Positions 41,665 through 50,580 of a stretch of DNA of 64,000 nucleotides are shown here, in pieces (the stretch's first letter is position 1; every line of letters begins with the position of its first letter). The DNA comes from Bog-473 sp963745665 (GTDB lineage Bacteria; Actinomycetota; Acidimicrobiia; Acidimicrobiales; RAAP-2). Under the pieces are notes generated by a model, which saw only the letters and a list, made by a program, of their open reading frames with translations, was not told where the DNA came from and searched no databases. The translations under genes and the position numbers were made by a program. The stretch is from NCBI GenBank assembly GCA_963745665.1, contig CAVUYE010000003.1:814947-878946 (forward strand), given 5' to 3'.

Positions 41665-42852
41665 TCAGCCCGACGAGCCGTAAGCGATGGCGACCTGGCT
41701 CGATTGCACGCGGAACCACGTGCCTCCCGACGGGGTGAGCGCGTAGACGCCGAGCGCGCCTCCCTCCACCGTGAACGCGTCGATGGCGCTGCCGTCTGTC
41801 GCCGCAGGGTCGCTTGGCAGGGCGATCGCAGTCGTATGAGCGGGCGGCGATGCGAGGCGGTTCCACGGGCCGTCCGGATCGATGGAGTATGCGGACGCGG
41901 CGGCGCCGGAACCCGTGACCACCGCGATGGCGCCGTCGTCCCCGACTGCACTCGCCCGGACCGAGGTCGCCGCGGTGAGAGCAAGGGGTGCAGATGTCGT
42001 CCAGGGCGCAGTGCCGGTCCGCCATAGGGCCACCAAAGCCCTGAGGCGGCCGCGTTGGGCGAGCACGAGGGCCGTCGTGGTCGTACCCGTTGATTCCAGC
42101 CGGAGTACGTCGGTGGCGGATCGCCGCTGGCCGTTCAGCGCTGTGCCGTAGGAGCTCCAGATCCCGCCAACCTCGGTGAACATCCCGAGCAAACCTCCGC
42201 GGCCACACCCCGTGGCAACCAGAGGCGCTCCGGTCGGCAGGACGGCCACGGCGTCGACGGAGGTCACGCCGCATCGGGGGAAGAGGCGGCCCAGGTGGGA
42301 GGCGGAGACGAGTGCGGACCAGTGCGACAATCCTGGTGGCGCGGCGAGGACCTGACCGCCCGCGACCGCTGCAACGACATTCCCGGGGAGACCGGAAGCC
42401 AGGGAATCGGGCTCCACCGCCAGCCCGCCGGGCAGAAGTCGGGGGCTCCATGTGGCGCCGCCCGTGGTGCTCTGCGCCAGGGGAGAGAAGTGCAACAGCT
42501 GGCTGGGTAGGAACCCGACGACGACGGACCCTGCAGCCGCGCCCGTTACGAGGCCTCCGTTGTCGGCGACGCCCGGTGGAGTGACCACCGACCAGTGCGA
42601 CACGCCAGGCACAGCGTGGAGGACCTGCCAGAACGTATTGGTCGCCACCGACAATTCTCCCATTGGCAGGACCACCCAGGAGCCGTCCGGGGTCGACACG
42701 CCGCTTGGGAGCGGGAATCGCACGGTGGCCGCGCCGCTCACGCCAGCCGTGGAACCGAGGAGCAGTGCGGCCACCACGGTGGTCAACGCCGCCAGCGGGC
42801 GCGCGAGGCGACGTATGCGCGGGGCCGCCCCCCACTGCTTCCGTGATCTCAC
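41665..42852 (-). CDS. Secreted beta-propeller-like repeat protein, unknown function
   Basis: A 395-residue exported protein. The signal peptide (ALTTVVAALLLGSTAGVSGA, ~22-41) is followed by repeated short strands such as FFP/HWSVVTPPG and an Asp-box-like STTGGATWSPRL, suggesting a BNR/YCF48-type propeller. No catalytic residues are obvious. Its GTG start overlaps the SCO-fusion stop (GTGA) and it precedes CtaG, so an envelope role linked to the oxidase is plausible but unproven. Confidence 0.6.
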   Translation of the reverse strand: MRSRKQWGAAPRIRRLARPLAALTTVVAALLLGSTAGVSGAATVRFPLPSGVSTPDGSWVVLPMGELSVATNTFWQVLHAVPGVSHWSVVTPPGVADNGGLVTGAAAGSVVVGFLPSQLLHFSPLAQSTTGGATWSPRLLPGGLAVEPDSLASGLPGNVVAAVAGGQVLAAPPGLSHWSALVSASHLGRLFPRCGVTSVDAVAVLPTGAPLVATGCGRGGLLGMFTEVGGIWSSYGTALNGQRRSATDVLRLESTGTTTTALVLAQRGRLRALVALWRTGTAPWTTSAPLALTAATSVRASAVGDDGAIAVVTGSGAAASAYSIDPDGPWNRLASPPAHTTAIALPSDPAATDGSAIDAFTVEGGALGVYALTPSGGTWFRVQSSQVAIAYGSSG

Positions 42853-44645
42853 GAAGGCAGGACAGCCTGAATCTGGTTCAGGAGGAGTGACGCGAAGGAC
42901 GAGGCGAACGTCTGGTCCGGGCCGGGGTCGTCGATCAGGGCGTCACGTTCGTGACCGCGAGCGTCGATGACGAAGGCCAGATCGCTGTGGGCGACCATGG
43001 CGCCGTTGGCGACCGTGTCGACCTGAATCCCGTACGAATCCCAGACGTGTTCGAGCGCGGGGAGCGAACCGGTGAGGTAGTACCAGTTGGAGAGACCGGT
43101 CAGCCCTTCCTGGCTGTCGAACTCGTTGGTGAATGAGATGGACCGGTAAATCGGGTTGGCCACAATCGCTACGAAGTCCACGTCGCCAGACTGGCCGCCC
43201 AGCCGTTGATCGGCCTGACGGAACTCCTGCGCGATGAGCGGGCAGTCCGACGTGCAGACCGGGTCGAGAAACGTCAACGCCAGGACGTGGCCCCGCAGGC
43301 TGGCCAGACTGACCGCATGGCCAGCCTGGTCGGTCAATGTAAACGGCGGCGCAGGTGTGTCGAGGATATTGGGCGTTCCGTCGAGCGCTTCGGTCAGGAT
43401 CGGGTCGGCGTTTTTGTTGACGGCGGCGACGGCCATCGGCGCGCCGCCGACTGCCACGACGGCGATCGCGGCGAGTGCGGCGAGGGACCGTGCGACGTAC
43501 GCCGGTGTGGCACGGTCCCACCAGTTGGTGCTGACGGGTGCGGCGGCTCCGTCGCCCATCGCGGCCGTCACGGGAGCGGGAGCTTCGGAAGCCTCCGGCA
43601 GCCGGAAGGCGGCGGCGTACGCACCGGTAAAGAGAACGAGCATCGGCAGCATGGAGTTGGGATCGGTACCGGTACCCCCGAGGAAGCCGAAATCCTCGAC
43701 GAGCACCCAGTCGGCGACGCAGAGCACTGCCAGGGCGATCAGCCCGCCGAGGACGAGGTGACGGCGGCCGCTGATGAAGAGGGCTCCGATCACAAGGAGG
43801 GCCACGACGGCGAAGAGGTTCACCGTCCAGCCGTGGGCCGTGTCGAACGCTGCGAACGAATGGAGCCATGAGGAAAGCACACTCGGCTGGGGCGTCTGCG
43901 CCATGGTCTGGACCATGGCCGAGAGCGTGCCGCCTCGCCCCTGCCAGTAGCCCCGTCCCGGCCAGGCCTGGAGCACGGCCATGCCCATGAGGAACATGCC
44001 GCTCAGAGTCAGCATGAGACGGCCGAGCCGAGGCGAGTTGAACGAGCGCTCCGGAAGGGCCACCAGAACTCCAGCCATGCAATAGAACAGCACCGCGCCG
44101 GGCGCGCCGAAGAGCCAGGTGAGGCCGGGGGCAAAGATGCCGCCGAAGGCCTCTCCGAAGCCCCAGACGATCAGCCCCCAGCCCACGGCGGCGACGCCGG
44201 CGAGACGCGACCACCGTCCCCGTGGCGCCACGATCAGCCAGATGCCGATCCCGAGTTGGATCCAGACGGATGCCGCCGCCGCCTGAATAGGGTGGTCGGC
44301 CCAGATGGTTGCGCCGCTGTTGACGAGGTGCTCCACCCACTCAGGAGAACTGCTCGCCGATGGGCGAAGCACGTCCGACGGAAGCCCGAGAGGCATGGAC
44401 GACTGAACCTGGAGCAGTCCATCGAGGATCCAGAAGCTGCCGAAGCCAATGCGCAGAATCCGCCGGGCGGCCGGCTCCGGCGCTCTCGAGCGCGGAGCGA
44501 CAGGGAAGGTCGCCTGTCCCTCTTTCCGGAGCCTCCGATATTGGACCGTCCTGATGACGTTGAGACCGATGGCGCACAGCGCGACGATCAGGAGCACCAG
44601 GAGGAACTGGTGGAACAGTGCTGTGTGGAACGCAGAGAGGATCAT
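42849..44645 (-). CDS. Polytopic membrane domain fused to SCO copper-chaperone domain
   Basis: A 598-residue two-part protein. The first ~400 residues contain about ten hydrophobic helices, including a stretch resembling DoxX-type membrane proteins (LRIGFGSFWILDGLLQVQ). A last helix (ARSLAALAAIAVVAVGGAPMAVAAV) leads to a C-terminal SCO domain with FLDPVCTSDCPLIAQEF (C-x3-C) and the ligand histidine in VAHSDLAFVID. SCO proteins normally have a single anchor helix, so this architecture is unusual. The start at ATG 44645 is chosen because GGGGAACGGG precedes it and the first helix follows; ATGs at 44675 and 44684 are possible. It heads the minus-strand oxidase array. Confidence 0.8.
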   Translation of the reverse strand: MILSAFHTALFHQFLLVLLIVALCAIGLNVIRTVQYRRLRKEGQATFPVAPRSRAPEPAARRILRIGFGSFWILDGLLQVQSSMPLGLPSDVLRPSASSSPEWVEHLVNSGATIWADHPIQAAAASVWIQLGIGIWLIVAPRGRWSRLAGVAAVGWGLIVWGFGEAFGGIFAPGLTWLFGAPGAVLFYCMAGVLVALPERSFNSPRLGRLMLTLSGMFLMGMAVLQAWPGRGYWQGRGGTLSAMVQTMAQTPQPSVLSSWLHSFAAFDTAHGWTVNLFAVVALLVIGALFISGRRHLVLGGLIALAVLCVADWVLVEDFGFLGGTGTDPNSMLPMLVLFTGAYAAAFRLPEASEAPAPVTAAMGDGAAAPVSTNWWDRATPAYVARSLAALAAIAVVAVGGAPMAVAAVNKNADPILTEALDGTPNILDTPAPPFTLTDQAGHAVSLASLRGHVLALTFLDPVCTSDCPLIAQEFRQADQRLGGQSGDVDFVAIVANPIYRSISFTNEFDSQEGLTGLSNWYYLTGSLPALEHVWDSYGIQVDTVANGAMVAHSDLAFVIDARGHERDALIDDPGPDQTFASSFASLLLNQIQAVLPS

Positions 44646-45049
44646 CCCGTTCCCCGACTGCAGGGTGCGGTTCATCCCGGGCATTGCTATGCCCGTCGTT
44701 GGAGCGCCGGCGCAGGCATCATTGCGTCCACTGCGCGCCGACACTACCGCCGCCTGTCGGCCCGTTGGCATTCGCCCTCGGCTGCCGGGCTACGAGTCGC
44801 CAGCCGGCACGAGGGAACGCCGTCTCAGTGCGTCGCGATGCCGGCCGCGATCTTTCGCCAGCCCGTTGATGGCGGCTGCTCGGAGAGTGCAGGTATCTGC
44901 TGGGTCAGCCCAGGTTGTTGCGAAGTACCTCGAAGGCGCACCTCTCCTGCAGTCGGGACACAAGTGGCATCACCGACGGGCATTTCGGGAATCGACACTG
45001 CATCTCCTCCGACTCGCGCCAGACCAGAGTCGGTCGTAGCTTGGCTCTC
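44646..45049. other. Divergent intergenic region before the oxidase array
   Basis: About 400 bases between the SCO-fusion gene (minus) and a small membrane protein (plus). It should contain the main oxidase-array promoter. I see no convincing gene; open frames here are arginine- or serine-rich shadows. Confidence 0.45.
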
Positions 45050-45547
45050 GTGACGTGTTCCGAAGATGGGCCGGATCAGGCGGAACAACCTCCTGTATCA
45101 CATGACGATCCGGGAGGGCCACCCTCGAATCAGGTTGGTACGCAATCCCTCGGGGTGGTCAAGTGGGTCTGGGTAATGATGATGATCGGCATCGGCGTCG
45201 AGTTCGTGACCGGGGTCGCCGCATTGGCCGTCGTGCCTGTCGATCGTCCTGATGGGTGGTTTCCCATGGGAGGCGAAGTCGCCTACCTCATCCATGCCGG
45301 CCTCGGGGGCGTCCTGGTGCTGGTCGCGCTGTCCCTCGTGCTCGTCGTTCCGAAGCAGGGGATTGTCCGTGTGGGAGTATTCATTGGGTTGGCCGGCCTC
45401 GCACTCGGTGCCGTCGGCGGCATCCTGACCGCCTATCACCCCTCTCGATTCGTGGGGCTGCTGCTCATGTTGGTCGGCACGTTGGTCGCGTTCTTCGGGT
45501 ATCTCATCCCGCTCGCCGAGTCCGAGGCGAGGGTGGAAACGGAATAG
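45050..45547 (+). CDS. Four-helix membrane protein, unknown function
   Basis: A 165-residue protein with an acidic, proline-containing N-terminus and four hydrophobic helices (WVWVMMMIGIGVEFVTGVAAL, VAYLIHAGLGGVLVLVALSLVLV, GVFIGLAGLALGAVGGILTAY, VGLLLMLVGTLVAFFGYLIPL). No family is recognised. The frame is open further upstream, but the GTG at 45050 starts the part with normal codon use. Confidence 0.5.
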   Translation: MTCSEDGPDQAEQPPVSHDDPGGPPSNQVGTQSLGVVKWVWVMMMIGIGVEFVTGVAALAVVPVDRPDGWFPMGGEVAYLIHAGLGGVLVLVALSLVLVVPKQGIVRVGVFIGLAGLALGAVGGILTAYHPSRFVGLLLMLVGTLVAFFGYLIPLAESEARVETE

Positions 45548-45909
45548 CGATGTTTTCGCACTCGTCGTAACGCGAGCGGATACGCCTTCCGACGCGTGAG
45601 GTCAAGGATCAGAGGCGTAACCTGCCGATCCCAAAAGAGTGCCCAGCGAGCGCGGTGTGCTGCGACTTCTCCCGACACTACAGTTGCGTGACGCGCGTGA
45701 GGATCCGAAATTCTTGCCATATGAATATCGGGGGTGAACATCGCCAGCGCACCCTTCGGTCATGACCACGAGAAGGACAACACAATCGCGAGACTTCTCT
45801 TGTGTCGGCACGCCACTCCCGACCGGAGGACCCTAGGATGCTGGAGTCTCACCAACGATGCACTCTGCTGATCGACAGATCTGAAAATCCCGAATTGTTG
45901 AATACCTCG
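45548..45909. other. Intergenic region between convergent genes, no gene seen
   Basis: 362 bases separating the four-helix protein from the anti-sigma gene end. It is less GC-rich than its surroundings. A short dyad (gttga/tcaac, 45898-45914) straddles the anti-sigma stop; otherwise I see nothing definite. Confidence 0.4.
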
Positions 45910-46173
45910 TCAACTTGAGCTGCTGCGCCACTGGCTATAGAGCGCTATCAGCTCTTCTTGCACCTCGGATGGCAACTCCTCCGGTACGAGCCTTCCTGTG
46001 AGTTCAATTGTGCTCCGCATCTGAGCGAGGTACGCCGTGCAGTGTGGACACGAGGAGAGGTGAGCTTCGAATCGGCGACGGTCAGCACGGGACATGGAGC
46101 TCTCGATGTAATCCGTGACCAGCTCTACTGCTTGTTGACAGACGAGTTCCCTTTCACGTCGGAACATCCTCAT
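45910..46173 (-). CDS. Zinc-finger anti-sigma factor (soluble)
   Basis: An 87-residue protein with the zf-HC2/ZAS motif: an early cysteine (LVCQQAVELVTDYIE), then RRRFEAHLSSCPHCTAYL giving H-x3-C-x2-C. Such proteins bind and block their partner ECF sigma factor and may release it when the zinc thiols are oxidised. There is no transmembrane helix, so it is cytoplasmic. It overlaps the sigma gene by 4 bases (ATGA). Confidence 0.85.
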   Translation of the reverse strand: MRMFRRERELVCQQAVELVTDYIESSMSRADRRRFEAHLSSCPHCTAYLAQMRSTIELTGRLVPEELPSEVQEELIALYSQWRSSSS

Positions 46174-46781
46174 TGAACACTTCCAAACTTGGTTTCAAGA
46201 TCCTGACGGAGTCGGCTCCGGCCCCGATGCAAGAGAACCCTCTGATTGACTTCAGAGATTTCCAATAAGTGACACACTTCCTTGCTATCAAGTCCCTCAA
46301 CATCTCGTAGCGTTACGACTTGGCGCTGACCTTCGGGGAGGTCGTCGAGCGACGAACGGATTCTCTCCGACAGCAAACCGGCGATTACCCGATTCTCACT
46401 GTCTTCAATAAAGTACTCTGGTGGCGTGATCCAGTGACCGCTTTTGTCGAATCGGTCTGGGTCGACTGCAGCCTCGGAGCTGCTCAGTGGAAGCGTGCGG
46501 CTTTCCCGTGTACCGGTCGAGCGCGCACGATTGACTGCAATCTTCAGCAGCCACGTCTTGATTGAGGATCGACCCTCAAAGTTGCTCAAGCCTCGCACGA
46601 CCGCCATCCAGGTGTCCTGGACTACCTCCTCAGCGATCGCGTCGGTTGCCACGAACGAGCGGGCGGCGTAAAAGAGGGCATGGTTGTGGCGCCGAACTAG
46701 GGTGACGAAAGCATCTTCGTCGCCTTCTCTCAGCCGTTCCAGAAGAACGAGATCATCGCCAGATGTTCGCGGTCTGTCCAT
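46170..46781 (-). CDS. ECF-family RNA polymerase sigma factor
   Basis: A 203-residue group IV sigma factor. Region 2 shows DAFVTLVRRHNHALFYAARSF and the -10-recognition helix AEEVVQDTWMAVVRGLSNF, then SSIKTWLLKIAVNRARS. Region 4 shows LPEGQRQVVTLRDVEGLDSKEVCHLL with the -35-recognition helix EISEVNQRVLLHRGRSRLR. I prefer the ATG at 46781 for normal family length; 46820 or the far upstream GTG at 47021 are alternatives. It is co-transcribed with the anti-sigma factor. Confidence 0.92.
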   Translation of the reverse strand: MDRPRTSGDDLVLLERLREGDEDAFVTLVRRHNHALFYAARSFVATDAIAEEVVQDTWMAVVRGLSNFEGRSSIKTWLLKIAVNRARSTGTRESRTLPLSSSEAAVDPDRFDKSGHWITPPEYFIEDSENRVIAGLLSERIRSSLDDLPEGQRQVVTLRDVEGLDSKEVCHLLEISEVNQRVLLHRGRSRLRQDLETKFGSVQ

Positions 46782-47119
46782 CAGTCTCGGGAAGTCCGGA
46801 AGTGCGCCGACCCTGAACATGAGCAAAGTGCCGCGTCGTGATGCGAAAAGGGATGCCCGCCTGATTCGGACAGGGGCACAGCCACGCGCCGGCGGCCCGA
46901 GTGGAGGCGAATTACCACGAAGAGTTAGTGGCGATGGTGGCCCGAGTCTTACCGCGCTCTTTCGTCCTAGTTTCGTCGCGCCAAGGAGAGCGAAATGCTG
47001 GTTTGTCGCGGTGGAGCACAATCCAGCGACGTTGGTCTATGTAACGCTGAGTCCCTCCGCAAGGACAGTGATTGTGTTGGGTAACTAGACCCCTCGAAAA
47101 AGCGGAGGTAAAGATCAAC
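46782..47119. other. Divergent region between ECF sigma and lactonase-like genes
   Basis: 338 bases holding the promoters of the sigma/anti-sigma pair and of the secreted propeller gene. No obvious ECF-type GGAAC/GTC pair could be fixed by eye. Confidence 0.35.
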
Positions 47120-48343
47120 ATGCGAAAGCGACTGCAAAACGCTGTGCGTCTGGCGCTCGGCACTGCCACCCTGGGTGGCATCGGACTGCTCGGAGCCTTC
47201 GGCGCTGGTGCAGCGAGTGCAGCTGGCCCGCCCGGGACGTCTCCGGTCATCGGCCACGTCTATCTCGATGACAATACGGTCGGTACGAACGCGATCAGCG
47301 GCTTCGACCGCCACCTGGACGGTTCTCTCACGCCGCTTGCGGGGTCTCCCTTCGTAGCCGGCGGCGCCGGGACAGGCGCAGCCGGTGGGCTGGCATCGCA
47401 GGGCGCGGTAGCGGTGTCCAATGATGGCCGCTTTCTGATTGCAGTGGATGCGGGCAGCAACCAGGTGTCGGTTCTACGAATCCACTTCGATGGCAGTCTG
47501 CAACTGGTGCCCAATGGAGTGGTTTCGTCAGAGGGTCCGACACCGGTCAGCGTCGCGGTGCATGACGGTCTCGTCTACGTCGCCAACGCGGCTGCCGTAG
47601 GGCCGAACTACACCGGGTTCACGCTGTCCCCCTTCGGACAGCTCCAGCCGCTGGCCAACTCGACTGTGTCGCTTCCGAATGGCTCGCAGCCTGGCGATGT
47701 CCTCTTCAACTCGACCGGTACCAACCTGGTCGGGGCCCGGGTGGGAACCTCGGAGATCGACAGCTTCGCCGTGGCGCGAAACGGGCTTCTGACCGAGGCT
47801 TCTGGTGCGCCCTACACCGCTCAGGGGCTTGGGCCCTTCGGCAGTGACTTCCGGCCGACCAATCCCCAGCAGCTATTCGTCTCCAACGCCCACAACGGGG
47901 CTGGTCTTGGGACGGTGTCCGCTTACAGCGTCGCCTTCAACGGGTCACTGACCTCTATTGGAGCCAGTCCGGTCGCAGATGACCAGACGGCACCATGCTG
48001 GGTCACCATCACCCCCGACGGCCGATACCTGTTCGCGGTGAACACAGGATCGGGTGAGATCTCTAGCTACCAGATCGCACGCGACGGGTCACTGACCCTC
48101 ATCGGCAGCACCGTTGTCAGCAACACCGCCGGGGTTGGCGCGACCGACCCCAGCGTGAGCCCTGACGGACGCACGCTGTACGTGAACGAGAGCCGAGTCG
48201 GCACTGTGGGCGCCTTCGCCATCAACAACGGCGGGACCCTCACCGAGCTTCCCAGCTCTCCCGTGGCGCTCCCGGCCGGTGTCCACCCCGCTGGCATTGT
48301 GACCACCGGCTTCGGCGGCTTCGGCGGCTTCGGCGACTTCTAG
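47120..48343 (+). CDS. Secreted lactonase-like seven-bladed beta-propeller protein
   Basis: A 407-residue exported protein. A signal peptide (residues 1-35, ending GAASAAG) is followed by YVTN/6-phosphogluconolactonase-type repeats such as VSNDGRFLIAVDAGSNQVSV, ITPDGRYLFAVNTGSGEISS and VSPDGRTLYVNESRVGTVGA. The protein ends in a glycine/phenylalanine tail (GFGGFGGFGDF). The fold is used by lactonases and by non-enzymatic surface proteins. The ATG has AGCGGAGGT ten bases before it. It is divergent from the ECF sigma gene and might be in its regulon. Confidence 0.8.
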   Translation: MRKRLQNAVRLALGTATLGGIGLLGAFGAGAASAAGPPGTSPVIGHVYLDDNTVGTNAISGFDRHLDGSLTPLAGSPFVAGGAGTGAAGGLASQGAVAVSNDGRFLIAVDAGSNQVSVLRIHFDGSLQLVPNGVVSSEGPTPVSVAVHDGLVYVANAAAVGPNYTGFTLSPFGQLQPLANSTVSLPNGSQPGDVLFNSTGTNLVGARVGTSEIDSFAVARNGLLTEASGAPYTAQGLGPFGSDFRPTNPQQLFVSNAHNGAGLGTVSAYSVAFNGSLTSIGASPVADDQTAPCWVTITPDGRYLFAVNTGSGEISSYQIARDGSLTLIGSTVVSNTAGVGATDPSVSPDGRTLYVNESRVGTVGAFAINNGGTLTELPSSPVALPAGVHPAGIVTTGFGGFGGFGDF

Positions 48344-48366
48344 TCGAAACCTTTCCCCATTGGGCC

Positions 48367-48400
48367 CGAGGGCCGGGAGCAATCTTGCTCCCGGCCCTCG
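48367..48400 (+). terminator. Long perfect hairpin after the lactonase-like gene
   Basis: cgagggccgggagcaa (48367-48382) and its exact complement (48385-48400), a 16-bp stem with a minimal loop, 24 bases after the stop codon. It is followed by a weak T-containing stretch. It is the strongest terminator-like structure in the window. Confidence 0.8.
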
Positions 48401-48518
48401 CATGCTTTGGGGGTCTATGACGAGCGAAGCGGCAGGATCGATAACTTGGCAAGGTGCCGACGCTTCTGCGTCCGATCCGCCCCGTACGAGGGTGCGGGTT
48501 CGGACAAGGAGACTCTCG

Positions 48519-48562
48519 CGGACGAAGCCCCCCATTTACGCGGACGAAGTCCCCCATTTACG
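48519..48562. repeat. Two tandem 22-bp repeats in a non-coding gap
   Basis: Adjacent copies at 48519-48540 and 48541-48562 differ at one base; each begins cggacgaag and ends ccccatttacg. They lie in the ~395-base gap (48401-48796) between the terminator and the SDR gene, where I see no gene. Confidence 0.7.
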
Positions 48563-48796
48563 AGGCGTCGAGTCCTACGAATCCCCTGATTTCTGATGCC
48601 GGGACGCCGACGCTCGACCAGTGCCGCTCCAAGCGGGCGACAACTCATCAGCTACCGACGCTTCGAGGTGCGATCTGGCGGGCGGATCACGTTGGATGGA
48701 ACTCCGAATGGGCTATGCGACGTCTCTTGAGCATTAGGGGTGGTTGTCAGGCGATCACAGAGGTAAGACCGGACTGCCCTGCGCCACAAACTCTGC

Positions 48797-49561
48797 ATGG
48801 GTCATTCGATCGAGGGTAAGACCGCGTTGGTGACCGGGGCTGGACGAGGCATCGGCCGGGCCGTGGCGCTGCAGTTGGCCGAAGGCGGGGCGCGCGTCGT
48901 GCTGGTGGCTCGTTCGATTGACCAGCTCAATGAGACCGCCGAAGAGATCAAGGATTTCGGCGGCCACGCCCTCTCCATCCCGGCGGACCTCAGCGACATG
49001 GAGGAGATTGTCCGAACCGTTGACACCATCAACGACATCTTTGGTGGTGTCAACATCCTCATTAACAATGCCGCAGTGGTGGCACCGCTCGGTCCCAGTC
49101 GCGACATCGACCCCACCGAGTGGGCGAAGGCTCTTGCAGTCAATGTAGTAGCCGTGGCCGCCCTGTCGATGGCGTTCCTTCCAGCAATGCTGGAGCGAAA
49201 TTGGGGCCGTATCGTCAACGTGTCGAGCTCTATCGCTGCACGACCTGATGCCATGATCGGCATGAATGCCTATGCGGCGAGCAAAGCGGCACTAGAGGCC
49301 CACACGCTAAACCTGGCGGCCGAAATAGGCGGAAGCGGTGTGACCGTCAACGCCTATCGGCCCGGCTCCGTTGACACGGCCATGCAAGCCTGGATCCGCG
49401 CCCAGGATGCCGAGCGGATCGGCCGCGATCTGCACGGATGGTTCGCTGCCTCGTTTGCCTCGGGCACGCTGATGACCCCGGAAGAATCCGCCCGGTCTCT
49501 ACTCAGTCACCTCGTCGGCGAAGACAGCGGGCGCGTCTGGGACGTGTACGACCACGTCTGA
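48797..49561 (+). CDS. Short-chain dehydrogenase/reductase
   Basis: A 254-residue classical SDR. It has the NAD(P) motif VTGAGRGIGRAVALQLA (T-G-x3-G-x-G), the N-N-A-A structural motif, and the catalytic S (NVSSSIAARP), Y-x3-K (AYAASKAALEAH) and following N-x-Y-R-P-G. It oxidises or reduces an unknown alcohol/ketone. The ribosome-binding site is weak. A peroxiredoxin gene follows 37 bases later on the same strand. Confidence 0.9.
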   Translation: MGHSIEGKTALVTGAGRGIGRAVALQLAEGGARVVLVARSIDQLNETAEEIKDFGGHALSIPADLSDMEEIVRTVDTINDIFGGVNILINNAAVVAPLGPSRDIDPTEWAKALAVNVVAVAALSMAFLPAMLERNWGRIVNVSSSIAARPDAMIGMNAYAASKAALEAHTLNLAAEIGGSGVTVNAYRPGSVDTAMQAWIRAQDAERIGRDLHGWFAASFASGTLMTPEESARSLLSHLVGEDSGRVWDVYDHV

Positions 49562-49598
49562 GGACTCGCCGGAACACCCACAAGAAAGGAAGAGCCAC

Positions 49599-50081
49599 AT
49601 GCCAGTGCTGCACCCAGGGGACACCTTCCCCTCAATCACCGTCAAGCTGCCAGGAGGGGAGACCCTTGACATTCCTGATTCATTGGATGGGCACTTCAGT
49701 GTGATCCTGTTCTTCCGGGGCTCATGGTGTCCTTACTGCAATGCTCAGCTGCGCGCCTTTCAGCGGGCGGGCGCCAGCCTCGACGCAATGGGCGTCAGGG
49801 TCGTCGCCCTCTCAGTCGATGACGAGGCCACGACCCGGGAGCTGATTAGCAAGAACGGTCTGGAGTTCCCGGTCGGCCACAGCGCAGACGCCAAAGCGCT
49901 CGCAGAACAAACTGGCGCCTTCCTCAACGACGACCCGATCTTCCTCCAATCGACCGGTTTCGTGCTCGACCCCTCAGGCCGGGTGGTCGTAAGCGTCTAT
50001 TCGAGCGGCGCCATCGGGCGGCTCGTGCCCGACGACGTAGTGGGCATGATTCACTACCTGAGCGAGCACGCGGCTTCGTGA
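49599..50081 (+). CDS. Peroxiredoxin (AhpC/TSA family)
   Basis: A 160-residue thioredoxin-fold peroxidase. The active-site segment is ILFFRGSWCPYCNAQLRAF, with a C-x-x-C pair instead of the single peroxidatic cysteine of typical AhpC, so it belongs to the PRX-like2/AhpC-TSA group. VVALSVDDEATTRELI and STGFVLDPSGRVVVSVYSSG complete the fold. It has a good ribosome-binding site (AAGGAAGAG). Confidence 0.88.
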   Translation: MPVLHPGDTFPSITVKLPGGETLDIPDSLDGHFSVILFFRGSWCPYCNAQLRAFQRAGASLDAMGVRVVALSVDDEATTRELISKNGLEFPVGHSADAKALAEQTGAFLNDDPIFLQSTGFVLDPSGRVVVSVYSSGAIGRLVPDDVVGMIHYLSEHAAS

Positions 50082-50580
50082 AAATCACACCATCGCCGTG
50101 TCCAACCCAAGACGTCCGAGGAGCGGGCGGACACCAGTCGAAAGTCGGAGAGGTCAAATGAAGCCCGCCAAGTGTTCACGTCCTCTCGTACTTCATATCG
50201 AGATGGTCCTCCAATCTCCTCTGCACTAGGTCCCACAACACCGTCGAGGAACTCGCTATGCGTGATCTCTACATTTCACCCGGCGCTGGCCGAGGTCGTC
50301 GAACAGTGCTTGTTCTCTTTGCGATGGGGCACAGGCTTTGTGATGGGGCATAGCGACAGTGGTCGGTCCGACAACCGGCCACGGGCTGGGACGCTTGGAG
50401 GCGACGGGCCATCGTGTGGAGCGATGGCTGTGTCTGCCATTCCTAGAGGTCAACCTCAGCGGAGGCGGGGGTCACGCTCTCATACCTCCCGGCCAGGGAG
50501 AATGATCTCGCGGGCGTACTACCCGCCGGCAGGCCAGGCGTACGTAGCAGTGTGTCCGCTGGCTCTCTAGGCTGCTTCTC
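50082..50580. other. Long intergenic region, no gene seen
   Basis: 499 bases between the peroxiredoxin and a sigma-factor gene. An open frame at 50172-50570 has poor composition and no recognisable motif, so I leave it out. Two short near-repeats (gatggggca, near 50321 and 50342) are present. Confidence 0.45.

Noticed and set aside
48519..48562. CRISPR array
   Set aside because: Two directly adjacent copies with no spacers, and no cas genes in the window.
50172..50570. 132-residue open frame between peroxiredoxin and sigma gene
   Set aside because: No ribosome-binding site, poor amino-acid composition and no motif.
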